64,000 bases of DNA from Siphonodentalium dalli. Taxonomy: Eukaryota; Mollusca; Scaphopoda; Gadilida; Siphonodentaliidae. Position numbers and translations under genes: made by a program. The stretch lies in assembly GCA_032622095.1 (NCBI GenBank), contig CP136062.1, positions 200,301,828 to 200,365,827 of the forward strand. Reading direction: 5' to 3'. The first letter of the stretch is position 1, and each line of letters begins with the position of its first letter. Below, in pieces: positions 26,030 through 39,436 of the stretch. Under the pieces are notes generated by a model. It was not told the DNA's origin, made no database searches, and saw nothing but the letters and a program-made list of their open reading frames with translations.

Positions 26030-29000
26030 GTACTAACCGGGCTCGACGTTGCTTAGCTTCGGTGATCGGACGAGAACCGGTGGTTTCAACGTGATATGGC
26101 CGTAGACATAAAGTCCCTGTTATTTAAACATCATATGGCTCCACATCCACTTGTGTTTGAAAAATTGAAATGCAAAAGTTTTGTCTACAGCACCCGAGAT
26201 TCCCAGGCGGTCACCATCCAGGTACTAACCGGGCTCGACGTTGCTTAACTTCGGTGATCGGACGAGAACCGGTGGTTTCAACGTGATATGGCCGTAGACA
26301 TAAAGTCCCTGAAATCTAAACATCATATGGCTCCACATCCACCTGTGTTTGAAAAATAGAAATGCAAAAGTTTTGCCTACAGCACCCGAGATTCCCAGGC
26401 GGTCACCCATCCAGGTACTAACCGGGCTCGACGTTGCTTAACTTCGGTGACCGGACGAGAACCGGTGGTTTCAACGTGATATGGCCGTAGACATAAAGTC
26501 CCTTTAATTTAAACATCATATGGCTCCACATCCACCTGTGTTTGAAAAATTGAAATGCAAAAGTTTTGTCTACAGCACCCGAGATTGCCAGGCGGTCACC
26601 CATCCAGGTACTAACCGGGCTTGACGTTGCTTAACTTCGGTGATCGGACGAGAACCGGTGGTTTCAACGTGATATGGCCGTAGACATAAAGTGCCTGTAA
26701 TTTAAACATCATATGGCTCCACGTCCACCTGTGTTTGAAAAATTGAAATGCAAAAGTTTTTTCTACATCACCCGAGATTCCCAGGCGGTCACCCATCCAG
26801 GTACTAACCGGGCTCGACGTTGCTTAACTTCGGTGATCGGACGAGAACCGGTGGTTTCAACGTGATATGGCCGTAGATATAAAGTCCCTGTAATTTAAAC
26901 ATCATATGGCTGTGTTTGAAAAATTGAAATGCAAAAGTTTAGTCTACAGCACCCGAGATTCCCAGGCGGTCACCCATCCAGGTACTAACCGGGCTCGACG
27001 TTGCTTAACTTCGGTGATCGGACGAGAACCGGTGGTTTCAACGTGATATGGCCGTAGACATAAAGTCCCTGTAATTTAAACAGCATATGGCTCCACATCC
27101 ACCTGTGTTTGAAAAATTGAAATGCAAAAGTTTTGTCTACAGCACCCGAGATTCCCAGGCGGTCACCCATCCAGGTACTAACCGGGCTCGACGTTGCTTA
27201 ACTTCGGTGATCGGACGAGAACCGGTGGTTTCAACGTGATATGGCCGTAGACATAAAGTGCCTGTAATTTAAACATCATATGGCTCCACATCCACCTGTG
27301 TTTGAAAAATTGAAATGCAAAAGTTTTGTCTACAGCACCCGAGATTCCCAGGCGGTCACCCATCCAGGTACTAACCGGGCTCGACGTTGCTTAACTTCGG
27401 TGATCGGACGAGAACCGGTGGTTTCAACGTGATATGGCCGTAGACATAAAGTGCCTGTAATTTAAACATCATATGGCTCCACATCCACCTGTGTTTGAAA
27501 AATTGAAATGCAAAAGTTTTGTCTACAGCACCCGAGATTCCCAGGCGGTCACCCATCCAGGTACTAACCGGTCTCGACGTTGCTTAACTTCGGTGATCGG
27601 ACGAGAACCGGTGGTTTCAACGTGATATGGCCGTAGACATAAAGTGCCTGTAATTTAAACATCATATGGCTCCACATCCACCTGTGTTTGAAAAATTGAA
27701 ATGCAAAAGTTTTGACTACAGCACCCGAGATTCCCAGGCGGTCACCATCCAGGTACTAACCGGGCTCGACGTTGCTTAGCTTCGGTGATCGGACGAGAAC
27801 CGGTGGTTTCAACGTGATATGGCCGTAGACATAAAGTCCCTGTTATTTAAACATCATATGGCTCCACATCCACTTGTGTTTGAAAAATTGAAATGCAAAA
27901 GTTTTGTCTACAGCACCCGAGATTCCCAGGCGGTCACCATCCAGGTACTAACCGGGCTCGACGTTGCTTAACTTCGGTGATCGGACGAGAACCGGTGGTT
28001 TCAACGTGATATGGCCGTAGACATAAAGTCCCTGAAATCTAAACATCATATGGCTCCACATCCACCTGTGTTTGAAAAATAGAAATGCAAAAGTTTTGCC
28101 TACAGCACCCGAGATTCCCAGGCGGTCACCCATCCAGGTACTAACCGGGCTCGACGTTGCTTAACTTCGGTGACCGGACGAGAACCGGTGGTTTCAACGT
28201 GATATGGCCGTAGACATAAAGTCCCTTTAATTTAAACATCATATGGCTCCACATCCACCTGTGTTTGAAAAATTGAAATGCAAAAGTTTTGTCTACAGCA
28301 CCCGAGATTGCCAGGCGGTCACCCATCCAGGTACTAACCGGGCTTGACGTTGCTTAACTTCGGTGATCGGACGAGAACCGGTGGTTTCAACGTGATATGG
28401 CCGTAGACATAAAGTGCCTGTAATTTAAACATCATATGGCTCCACGTCCACCTGTGTTTGAAAAATTGAAATGCAAAAGTTTTTTCTACATCACCCGAGA
28501 TTCCCAGGCGGTCACCCATCCAGGTACTAACCGGGCTCGACGTTGCTTAACTTCGGTGATCGGACGAGAACCGGTGGTTTCAACGTGATATGGCCGTAGA
28601 TATAAAGTCCCTGTAATTTAAACATCATATGGCTGTGTTTGAAAAATTGAAATGCAAAAGTTTAGTCTACAGCACCCGAGATTCCCAGGCGGTCACCCAT
28701 CCAGGTACTAACCGGGCTCGACGTTGCTTAACTTCGGTGATCGGACGAGAACCGGTGGTTTCAACGTGATATGGCCGTAGACATAAAGTCCCTGTAATTT
28801 AAACAGCATATGGCTCCACATCCACCTGTGTTTGAAAAATTGAAATGCAAAAGTTTTGTCTACAGCACCCGAGATTCCCAGGCGGTCACCCATCCAGGTA
28901 CTAACCGGGCTCGACGTTGCTTAACTTCGGTGATCGGACGAGAACCGGTGGTTTCAACGTGATATGGCCGTAGACATAAAGTGCCTGTAATTTAAACATC

Positions 29001-29275
29001 ATATGGCTCCACATCCACCTGTGTTTGAAAAATTGAAATGCAAAAGTTTTGTCTACAGCACCCGAGATTCCCAGGCGGTCACCCATCCAGGTACTAACCG
29101 GGCTCGACGTTGCTTAACTTCGGTGATCGGACGAGAACCGGTGGTTTCAACGTGATATGGCCGTAGACATAAAGTGCCTGTAATTTAAACATCATATGGC
29201 TCCACATCCACCTGTGTTTGAAAAATTGAAATGCAAAAGTTTTGTCTACAGCACCCGAGATTCCCAGGCGGTCAC
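26030..29275 (-). repeat. Nine-unit (1723 bp) tandem higher-order repeat, two copies
   Basis: The sequence at about 26030-27552 recurs at about 27753-29275 with offset 1723 bp (9 x 193 minus 14). Shared landmarks are two box C 1-bp losses, ctgaaatctaaac, gaaaaatagaaatg, tttttctacatc, and a unit that lost 12 bp of spacer so that atggctgtgtttg is formed (about 26905 and 28628). Confidence 0.88.
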
Positions 29276-29822
29276 CCATCCAGGTACTAACCGGGCTCGA
29301 CGTTGCTTAACTTCGGTGATCGGACGAGAACCGGTGGTTTCAACGTGATATGGCCGTAGACATAAAGTGCCTGTAATTTAAACATCATATGGCTCCACAT
29401 CCACCTGTGTTTGAAAAATTGAAATGCAAAAGTTTTGTCTACAGCACCCGAGATTCCCAGGCGGTCACCCATCCAGGTACTAACCGGTCTCGACGTTGCT
29501 TAACTTCGGTGATCGGACGAGAACCGGTGGTTTCAACGTGATATGGCCGTAGACATAAAGTGCCTGTAATTTAAACATCATATGGCTCCACATCCACCTG
29601 TGTTTGAAAAATTGAAATGCAAAAGTTTTGTCTACAGCACCCGAGATTCCCAGGCGGTCACCCATCCAGGTACTAACCGGGCTCGACGTTGCTTAACATC
29701 GGTGATCGGACGAGAACCGGTGGTTTCAACGTGATATGGCCGTAGACATAAAGTCCCTGTAATTTAAACATCATATGGCTCCACATCCACCTGTGTTTGA
29801 AAAATTGAAATGCAAAAGTTTT

Positions 29823-29929
29823 GTCTACAGCACCCGAGATTCCCAGGCGGTCACCCATCCAGGTACGACGTTGCTTAACTTCGGTGATCGGACGAGAACC
29901 GGTGGTTTCAACGTGATATGGCCGTAGAC
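29823..29929 (-). pseudogene. 5S rRNA pseudogene lacking 11 nt (one of eight)
   Basis: Eleven bases (5S nt 64-74, in the downstream part of the internal promoter) are missing, leaving a 107 nt gene. On the plus strand the junction reads ccaggtacgacgttg, at 29866. The same deletion is seen at about 32363, 33703, 34850, 35996, 37336, 38483 and 40401, always in equivalent positions of the duplicated blocks. It therefore probably arose once and spread with them. Loss of box A-proximal sequence probably reduces TFIIIA/TFIIIC recognition. Confidence 0.85.
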
Positions 29930-31398
29930 ATAAAGTCCCTGTAATTTAAATATCATATGGCTCCACATCCACCTGTGTTTGAAAAATTGAAATGCAAAAG
30001 TTTTGTCTACAGCACCCGAGATTCCCAGGCGGTCACACATCCAGGTACTAACCGGGCTCGACGTTGCTTAACTTCGGTGATCGGACGAGAACCGGTGGTT
30101 TCAACGTGATATGGCCGTAGACATAAAGTCCCTGTAATTTAAACATCATATGGCTCCACATCCACCTGTGTTTGAAAAATTGAAATGCAAAAGTTTTGTC
30201 TACAGCACCCGAGATTCCCAGGCGGTCACCCATCCAGGTACTAACCGGGCTCGACGTTGCTTAACTTCGGTGATCGGACGAGAACCGGTGGTTTCAACGT
30301 GATATGGCCGTAGACATAAAGTGCCTGTAATTTAAACATCATATGGCTCCACATCCACCTGTGTTTGAAAAATTGAAATGCAAAAGTTTTGTCTACAGCA
30401 CCCGAGATTCCCAGGCGGTCACCCATCCAGGTACTAACCGGGCTCGACGTTGCTTAACTTCGGTGATCGGACGAGAACCGGTGGTTTCAACGTGATATGG
30501 CCGTAGACATAAAGTGCCTGTAATTTAAACATCATATGGCTCCACATCCACCTGTGTTTGAAAAATTGAAATGCAAAAGTTTTGTCTACAGCACCCGAGA
30601 TTCCCAGGCGGTCACCCATCCAGGTACTAACCGGTCTCGACGTTGCTTAACTTCGGTGATCGGACGAGAACCGGTGGTTTCAACGTGATATGGCCGTAGA
30701 CATAAAGTGCCTGTAATTTAAACATCATATGGCTCCACATCCACCTGTTATTGAAAAATTGAAATGCAAAAGTTTTGTCTACAGCACACGAGATTCCCAG
30801 GCGGTCACCCATCCAGGTACTAACCGGGCTCGACGTTGCTTAACATCGGTGATCGGACGAGAACCAGTGGTTTCAACGTGATATGGCCGTAGACATAAAG
30901 TTCCTGTAATTTAAACATCATATGGCTCCACATCCACCTGTGTTTGAAAAATTGAAATGCAAAAGTTTTGTCTACAGCACCCGAGATTCCCAGGCGGTCA
31001 CCCATCCAGGTACTAACCGGGCTCGACGTTGCTTAACTTCGGTGATCGGACGAGAACCGGTGGTTTCAACGTGATATGGCCGTAGACATAAAGTCCCTGT
31101 AATTTAAACATCATATGGCTCCACATCCACCTGTGTTTGAAAAATTGAAATGCAAAAGTTTTGTCTACAGCACCCGAGATTGCCAGGCGGTCACCCATCC
31201 AGGTACTAACCGGGCTCGACGTTGCTTAACTTCGGTGATCGGACGAGAACCGGTGGTTTCAACGTGATATGGCCGTAGACATAAAGTCCCTGTAATTTAA
31301 ACATCATATGGCTCCACATCCACCTGTGTTTGAAAAATTGAAATGCAAAAGTTTTGTCTACAGCACCCGAGATTCCCAGGCGGTCACCCATCCAGGTA

Positions 31399-34300
31399 CT
31401 AACCGGGCTCGACGTTGCTTAACATCGGTGATCGGACGAGAACCGGTGGTTTCAACGTGATATGGCCGTAGACATAAAGTCCCTGTAATTTAAACATCAT
31501 ATGGCTCCACATCCACCTGTGTTTGAAAAATTGAAATGCAAAAGTTTTGTCTACAGCACCCGAGATTCCCAGGCGGTCACCCATCCAGGTACTAACCGGG
31601 CTCGACGTTGCTTAAATTCGGTGATCGGACGAGAACCGGTGGTTTCAACGTGATATGGCCGTAGACATAAAGTCCCTGTAATTTAAACATCATATGGCTC
31701 CACATCCACCTGTGTTTGAAAAATTGAAATGCAAAAGTTTTGTCTACAGCACCCGAGATTCTCAGGCGGTCACCCATCCAGGTACTAACCGGGCTCGACG
31801 TGCTTAACTTCGGTGATCGGACGAGAACCGGTGGTTTCAACGTGATATGGCCGTAGACATAAAGTCCCTGTAATTTAAACATCATATGGCTCCACATCCA
31901 CCTGTGTTTGAAACATTGAAATGCAAAAGTTTTGTCTACAGCACCCGAGATTCCCAGGCGGTCACCCATCCAGGTACTAGCCGGGCTCGACGTTGATTAA
32001 CTTCGGTGATCGGACGAGAACCGGTGGTTTCAACGTGATATGGCCGTAGACATAAAGTCCCTGTAATTTAAACATCATATGGCTCCACATCCACCTGTGT
32101 TTGAAAAATTGAAATGCAAAAGTTTTGTCTACAGCACCCGAGATTCCCAGGCGGTCACCCATCCAGGTACTAACCGGGCTCGACGTTGCTTAACTTCGGT
32201 GATCGGACGAGAACCGGTGGTTTCAACGTGATATGGCCGTAGACATAAAGTCCCTGTAATTTAAACATCATATGGCTCCACATCCACCTGTGTTTGAAAA
32301 ATTGAAATGCAAAAGTTTTGTCTACAGCACCCGAGATTCCCAGGCGGTCACCCATCCAGGTACGACGTTGCTTAACTTCGGTGATCGGACGAGAACCGGT
32401 GGTTTCAACGTGATATGGCCGTAGACATAAAGTCCCTGTAATTTAAATATCATATGGCTCCACATCCACCTGTGTTTGAAAAATTGAAATGCAAAAGTTT
32501 TGTCTACAGCACCCGAGATTCCCAGGCGGTCACACATCCAGGTACTAACCGGGCTCGACGTTGCTTAACTTCGGTGATCGGACGAGAACCGGTGGTTTCA
32601 ACGTGATATGGCCGTAGACATAAAGTCCCTGTAATTTAAACATCATATGGCTCCACATCCACCTGTGTTTGAAAAATTGAAATGCAAAAGTTTTGTCTAC
32701 AGCATCCGAGATTCCCAGGCGGTCACCCATCCAGGTACTAACCGGGCTCGACGTTGCTTAACTTCGGTGATCGGACGAGAACCGGTGGTTTCAACGTGAT
32801 ATGGCCGTAGACATAAAGTCCCTGTAATTTAAACATCATATGGCTCCACATCCACCTGTGTTTGAAAAATGGAAATGCAAAAGTTTTGTCTACAGCACCC
32901 GAGATTCCCAGGCGGTCACCCATCCAGGTACTAACCGGGCTCGACGTTGCTTAACTTCGGTGATCGGACGAGAACCGGTGGTTTCAACGTGATATGGCCG
33001 TAGACATAAAGTCCCTGTAATTTAAACATCATATGGCTCCACATCCACCTGTGTTTGAAAAATTGAAATGCAAAAGTTTTGTCTACAGCACCCGAGATTG
33101 CCAGGCGGTCACCCATCCAGGTACTAACCGGGCTCGACGTTGCTTAACTTCGGTGATCGGACGAGAACCGGTGGTTTCAACGTGATATGGCCGTAGACAT
33201 AAAGTCCCTGTAATTTAAACATCATATGGCTCCACATCCACATGTGTTTGAAAAATTGAAATGCAAAAGTTTTGTCTACAGCACCCGAGATTCCCAGGCG
33301 GTCACCCATCCAGGTACTAACCGGTCTCGACGTTGCTTAACTTCGGTGATCGGACGAGAACCGGTGGTTTAAACGTGATATGGCCGTAGACATAAAGTGC
33401 CTGTAATTTAAACATCATATGGCTCCACATCCACCTGTGTTTGAAAAATTGAAATGCAAAAGTTTTGTCTACAGCACCCGAGATTCCCAGGCGGTCACCC
33501 ATCCAGGTACTAACCGGGCTCGACGTTGCTTAACATCGGTGATCGGACGAGAACCGGTGGTTTCAACGTGATATGGCCGTAGACATAAAGTCCCTGTAAT
33601 TTAAACATCATATGGCTCCACATCCACCTGTGTTTGAAAAATTGAAATGCAAAAGTTTTGTCTACAGCACCCGAGATTCCCAGGCGGTCACCCATCCAGG
33701 TACGACGTTGCTTAACTTCGGTGATCGGACGAGAACCGGTGGTTTCAACGTGATATGGCCGTAGACATAAAGTCCCTGTAATTTAAATATCATATGGCTC
33801 CACATCCACCTGTGTTTGAAAAATTGAAATGCAAAAGTTTTGTCTACAGTACCCGAGATTCCCAGGCGGTCACACATCCAGGTACTAACCGGGCTCGACG
33901 TTGCTTAACTTCGGTGATCGGACGAGAACCGGTGGTTTCAACGTGATATGGCCGTAGACATAAAGTCCCTGTAATTTAAACATCATATGGCTCCACATCC
34001 ACCTGTGTTTGAAAAATTGAAATGCAAAAGTTTTGTCTACAGCACCCGAGATTCCCAGGCGGTCACCCATCCAGGTACTAACCGGGCTCGACGTTGCTTA
34101 ACTTCGGTGATCGGACGAGAACCGGTGGTTTCAACGTGATATGGCCGTAGACATAAAGTGCCTGTAATTTAAACATCATATGGCTCCACATCCACCTGTG
34201 TTTGAAAAATTGAAATGCAAAAGTTTTGTCTACAGCACCCGAGATTCCCAGGCGGTCACCCATCCAGGTACTAACCGGGCTCGACGTTGCTTAACTTCGG

Positions 34301-35031
34301 TGATCGGACGAGAACCGGTGGTTTCAACGTGATATGGCCGTAGACATAAAGTGCCTGTAATTTAAACATCATATGGCTCCACATCCACCTGTGTTTGAAA
34401 AATTGAAATGCAAAAGTTTTGTCTACAGCACCCGAGATTCCCAGGCGGTCACCCATCCAGGTACTAACCGGTCTCGACGTTGCTTAACTTCGGTGATCGG
34501 ACGAGAACCGGTGGTTTCAACGTGATATGGCCGTAGACATAAAGTGCCTGTAATTTAAACATCATATGGCTCCACATCCACCTGTGTTTGAAAAATTGAA
34601 ATGCAAAAGTTTTGTCTACAGCACCCGAGATTCCCAGGCGGTCACCCATCCAGGTACTAACCGGGCTCGACGTTGCTTAACATCGGTGATCGGACGAGAA
34701 CCAGTGGTTTCAACGTGATATGGCCGTAGACATAAAGTCCCTGTAATTTAAACATCATATGGCTCCACATCCACCTGTGTTTGAAAAATTGAAATGCAAA
34801 AGTTTTGTCTACAGCACCCGAGATTCCCAGGCGGTCACCCATCCAGGTACGACGTTGCTTAACTTCGGTGATCGGACGAGAACCGGTGGTTTCAACGTGA
34901 TATGGCCGTAGACATAAAGTCCCTGTAATTTAAATATCATATGGCTCCACATCCACCTGTGTTTGAAAAATTGAAATGCAAAAGTTTTGTCTACAGCACC
35001 CGAGATTCCCAGGCGGTCACCCATCCAGGTA
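31399..35031 (-). repeat. 19-unit (3633 bp) higher-order repeat, copy 1
   Basis: It contains one unit with a T lost from the 5S gene and three 11-nt deletion pseudogenes, in a fixed order that is repeated immediately to the right. Its length of 3633 bp equals 19 x 193 minus 34. Confidence 0.88.
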
Positions 35032-38000
35032 CTAACCGGGCTCGACGTTGCTTAACATCGGTGATCGGACGAGAACCGGTGGTTTCAACGTGATATGGCC
35101 GTAGACATAAAGTCCCTGTAATTTAAACATCATATGGCTCCACATCCACCTGTGTTTGAAAAATTGAAATGCAAAAGTTTTGTCTACAGCACCCGAGATT
35201 CCCAGGCGGTCACCCATCCAGGTACTAACCGGGCTCGACGTTGCTTAAATTCGGTGATCGGACGAGAACCGGTGGTTTCAACGTGATATGGCCGTAGACA
35301 TAAAGTCCCTGTAATTTAAACATCATATGGCTCCACATCCACCTGTGTTTGAAAAATTGAAATGCAAAAGTTTTGTCTACAGCACCCGAGATTCTCAGGC
35401 GGTCACCCATCCAGGTACTAACCGGGCTCGACGTGCTTAACTTCGGTGATCGGACGAGAACCGGTGGTTTCAACGTGATATGGCCGTAGACATAAAGTCC
35501 CTGTAATTTAAACATCATATGGCTCCACATCCACCTGTGTTTGAAACATTGAAATGCAAAAGTTTTGTCTACAGCACCCGAGATTCCCAGGCGGTCACCC
35601 ATCCAGGTACTAGCCGGGCTCGACGTTGATTAACTTCGGTGATCGGACGAGAACCGGTGGTTTCAACGTGATATGGCCGTAGACATAAAGTCCCTGTAAT
35701 TTAAACATCATATGGCTCCACATCCACCTGTGTTTGAAAAATTGAAATGCAAAAGTTTTGTCTACAGCACCCGAGATTCCCAGGCGGTCACCCATCCAGG
35801 TACTAACCGGGCTCGACGTTGCTTAACTTCGGTGATCGGACGAGAACCGGTGGTTTCAACGTGATATGGCCGTAGACATAAAGTCCCTGTAATTTAAACA
35901 TCATATGGCTCCACATCCACCTGTGTTTGAAAAATTGAAATGCAAAAGTTTTGTCTACAGCACCCGAGATTCCCAGGCGGTCACCCATCCAGGTACGACG
36001 TTGCTTAACTTCGGTGATCGGACGAGAACCGGTGGTTTCAACGTGATATGGCCGTAGACATAAAGTCCCTGTAATTTAAATATCATATGGCTCCACATCC
36101 ACCTGTGTTTGAAAAATTGAAATGCAAAAGTTTTGTCTACAGCACCCGAGATTCCCAGGCGGTCACACATCCAGGTACTAACCGGGCTCGACGTTGCTTA
36201 ACTTCGGTGATCGGACGAGAACCGGTGGTTTCAACGTGATATGGCCGTAGACATAAAGTCCCTGTAATTTAAACATCATATGGCTCCACATCCACCTGTG
36301 TTTGAAAAATTGAAATGCAAAAGTTTTGTCTACAGCATCCGAGATTCCCAGGCGGTCACCCATCCAGGTACTAACCGGGCTCGACGTTGCTTAACTTCGG
36401 TGATCGGACGAGAACCGGTGGTTTCAACGTGATATGGCCGTAGACATAAAGTCCCTGTAATTTAAACATCATATGGCTCCACATCCACCTGTGTTTGAAA
36501 AATGGAAATGCAAAAGTTTTGTCTACAGCACCCGAGATTCCCAGGCGGTCACCCATCCAGGTACTAACCGGGCTCGACGTTGCTTAACTTCGGTGATCGG
36601 ACGAGAACCGGTGGTTTCAACGTGATATGGCCGTAGACATAAAGTCCCTGTAATTTAAACATCATATGGCTCCACATCCACCTGTGTTTGAAAAATTGAA
36701 ATGCAAAAGTTTTGTCTACAGCACCCGAGATTGCCAGGCGGTCACCCATCCAGGTACTAACCGGGCTCGACGTTGCTTAACTTCGGTGATCGGACGAGAA
36801 CCGGTGGTTTCAACGTGATATGGCCGTAGACATAAAGTCCCTGTAATTTAAACATCATATGGCTCCACATCCACATGTGTTTGAAAAATTGAAATGCAAA
36901 AGTTTTGTCTACAGCACCCGAGATTCCCAGGCGGTCACCCATCCAGGTACTAACCGGTCTCGACGTTGCTTAACTTCGGTGATCGGACGAGAACCGGTGG
37001 TTTCAACGTGATATGGCCGTAGACATAAAGTGCCTGTAATTTAAACATCATATGGCTCCACATCCACCTGTGTTTGAAAAATTGAAATGCAAAAGTTTTG
37101 TCTACAGCACCCGAGATTCCCAGGCGGTCACCCATCCAGGTACTAACCGGGCTCGACGTTGCTTAACATCGGTGATCGGACGAGAACCGGTGGTTTCAAC
37201 GTGATATGGCCGTAGACATAAAGTCCCTGTAATTTAAACATCATATGGCTCCACATCCACCTGTGTTTGAAAAATTGAAATGCAAAAGTTTTGTCTACAG
37301 CACCCGAGATTCCCAGGCGGTCACCCATCCAGGTACGACGTTGCTTAACTTCGGTGATCGGACGAGAACCGGTGGTTTCAACGTGATATGGCCGTAGACA
37401 TAAAGTCCCTGTAATTTAAATATCATATGGCTCCACATCCACCTGTGTTTGAAAAATTGAAATGCAAAAGTTTTGTCTACAGTACCCGAGATTCCCAGGC
37501 GGTCACACATCCAGGTACTAACCGGGCTCGACGTTGCTTAACTTCGGTGATCGGACGAGAACCGGTGGTTTCAACGTGATATGGCCGTAGACATAAAGTC
37601 CCTGTAATTTAAACATCATATGGCTCCACATCCACCTGTGTTTGAAAAATTGAAATGCAAAAGTTTTGTCTACAGCACCCGAGATTCCCAGGCGGTCACC
37701 CATCCAGGTACTAACCGGGCTCGACGTTGCTTAACTTCGGTGATCGGACGAGAACCGGTGGTTTCAACGTGATATGGCCGTAGACATAAAGTGCCTGTAA
37801 TTTAAACATCATATGGCTCCACATCCACCTGTGTTTGAAAAATTGAAATGCAAAAGTTTTGTCTACAGCACCCGAGATTCCCAGGCGGTCACCCATCCAG
37901 GTACTAACCGGGCTCGACGTTGCTTAACTTCGGTGATCGGACGAGAACCGGTGGTTTCAACGTGATATGGCCGTAGACATAAAGTGCCTGTAATTTAAAC

Positions 38001-38664
38001 ATCATATGGCTCCACATCCACCTGTGTTTGAAAAATTGAAATGCAAAAGTTTTGTCTACAGCACCCGAGATTCCCAGGCGGTCACCCATCCAGGTACTAA
38101 CCGGTCTCGACGTTGCTTAACTTCGGTGATCGGACGAGAACCGGTGGTTTCAACGTGATATGGCCGTAGACATAAAGTGCCTGTAATTTAAACATCATAT
38201 GGCTCCACATCCACCTGTGTTTGAAAAATTGAAATGCAAAAGTTTTGTCTACAGCACCCGAGATTCCCAGGCGGTCACCCATCCAGGTACTAACCGGGCT
38301 CGACGTTGCTTAACATCGGTGATCGGACGAGAACCAGTGGTTTCAACGTGATATGGCCGTAGACATAAAGTCCCTGTAATTTAAACATCATATGGCTCCA
38401 CATCCACCTGTGTTTGAAAAATTGAAATGCAAAAGTTTTGTCTACAGCACCCGAGATTCCCAGGCGGTCACCCATCCAGGTACGACGTTGCTTAACTTCG
38501 GTGATCGGACGAGAACCGGTGGTTTCAACGTGATATGGCCGTAGACATAAAGTCCCTGTAATTTAAATATCATATGGCTCCACATCCACCTGTGTTTGAA
38601 AAATTGAAATGCAAAAGTTTTGTCTACAGCACCCGAGATTCCCAGGCGGTCACACATCCAGGTA
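35032..38664 (-). repeat. 19-unit (3633 bp) higher-order repeat, copy 2
   Basis: This is a direct tandem copy of 31399-35031, with every landmark offset by 3633 bp. One visible difference is the unit at 33317, whose ggtttaaacg reads ggtttcaacg in the partner at 36950. Confidence 0.88.
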
Positions 38665-39436
38665 CTAACCGGGCTCGACGTTGCTTAACTTCGGTGATCG
38701 GACGAGAACCGGTGGTTTCAACGTGATATGGCCGTAGACATAAAGTCCCTGTAATTTAAACATCATATGGCTCCACATCAACCTGTGTTTGAAAAATTGA
38801 AATGCAAAAGTTTTGTCTACAGCACCCGAGATTCCCAGGCGGTCACCCATCCAGGTACTAACCGGGCTCGACGTTGCTTAACTTCGGTGATCGGACGAGA
38901 ACCGGTGGTTTCAACGTGATATGGCCGTAGACATAAAGTCCCTGTAATTTAAACATCATATGGCTCCACATCCACCTGTGTTTGAAAAATGGAAATGCAA
39001 AAGTTTTGTCTACAGCACCCGAGATTCCCAGGCGGTCACCCATCCAGGTACTAACCGGGCTCGACGTTGCTTAACTTCGGTGATCGGACGAGAACCGGTG
39101 GTTTCAACGTGATATGGCCGTAGACATAAAGTCCCTGTAATTTAAACATCATATGGCTCCACATCCACCTGTGTTTGAAAAATTGAAATGCAAAAGTTTT
39201 GTCTACAGCACCCGAGATTGCCAGGCGGTCACCCATCCAGGTACTAACCGGGCTCGACGTTGCTTAACTTCGGTGATCGGACGAGAACCGGTGGTTTCAA
39301 CGTGATATGGCCGTAGACATAAAGTCCCTGTAATTTAAACATCATATGGCTCCACATCCACCTGTGTTTGAAAAATTGAAATGCAAAAGTTTTGTCTACA
39401 GCACCCGAGATTCCCAGTCGGTCACCCATCCAGGTA

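Larger units (their letters stand above)
12095..31391 (-). rRNA. about 100 5S rRNA genes, mixed-variant block
   Basis: The 5S units continue in the same orientation, but with mixed spacer types (cagcat and catcat), 1-bp losses inside box C (plus strand ggtcaccatcc instead of ggtcacccatcc), T-run expansions, and several duplicated multi-unit blocks. Most genes keep full length and helix I pairing. A uniform stretch at about 15.5-19.7 kb looks like the left block again. Confidence 0.93.
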
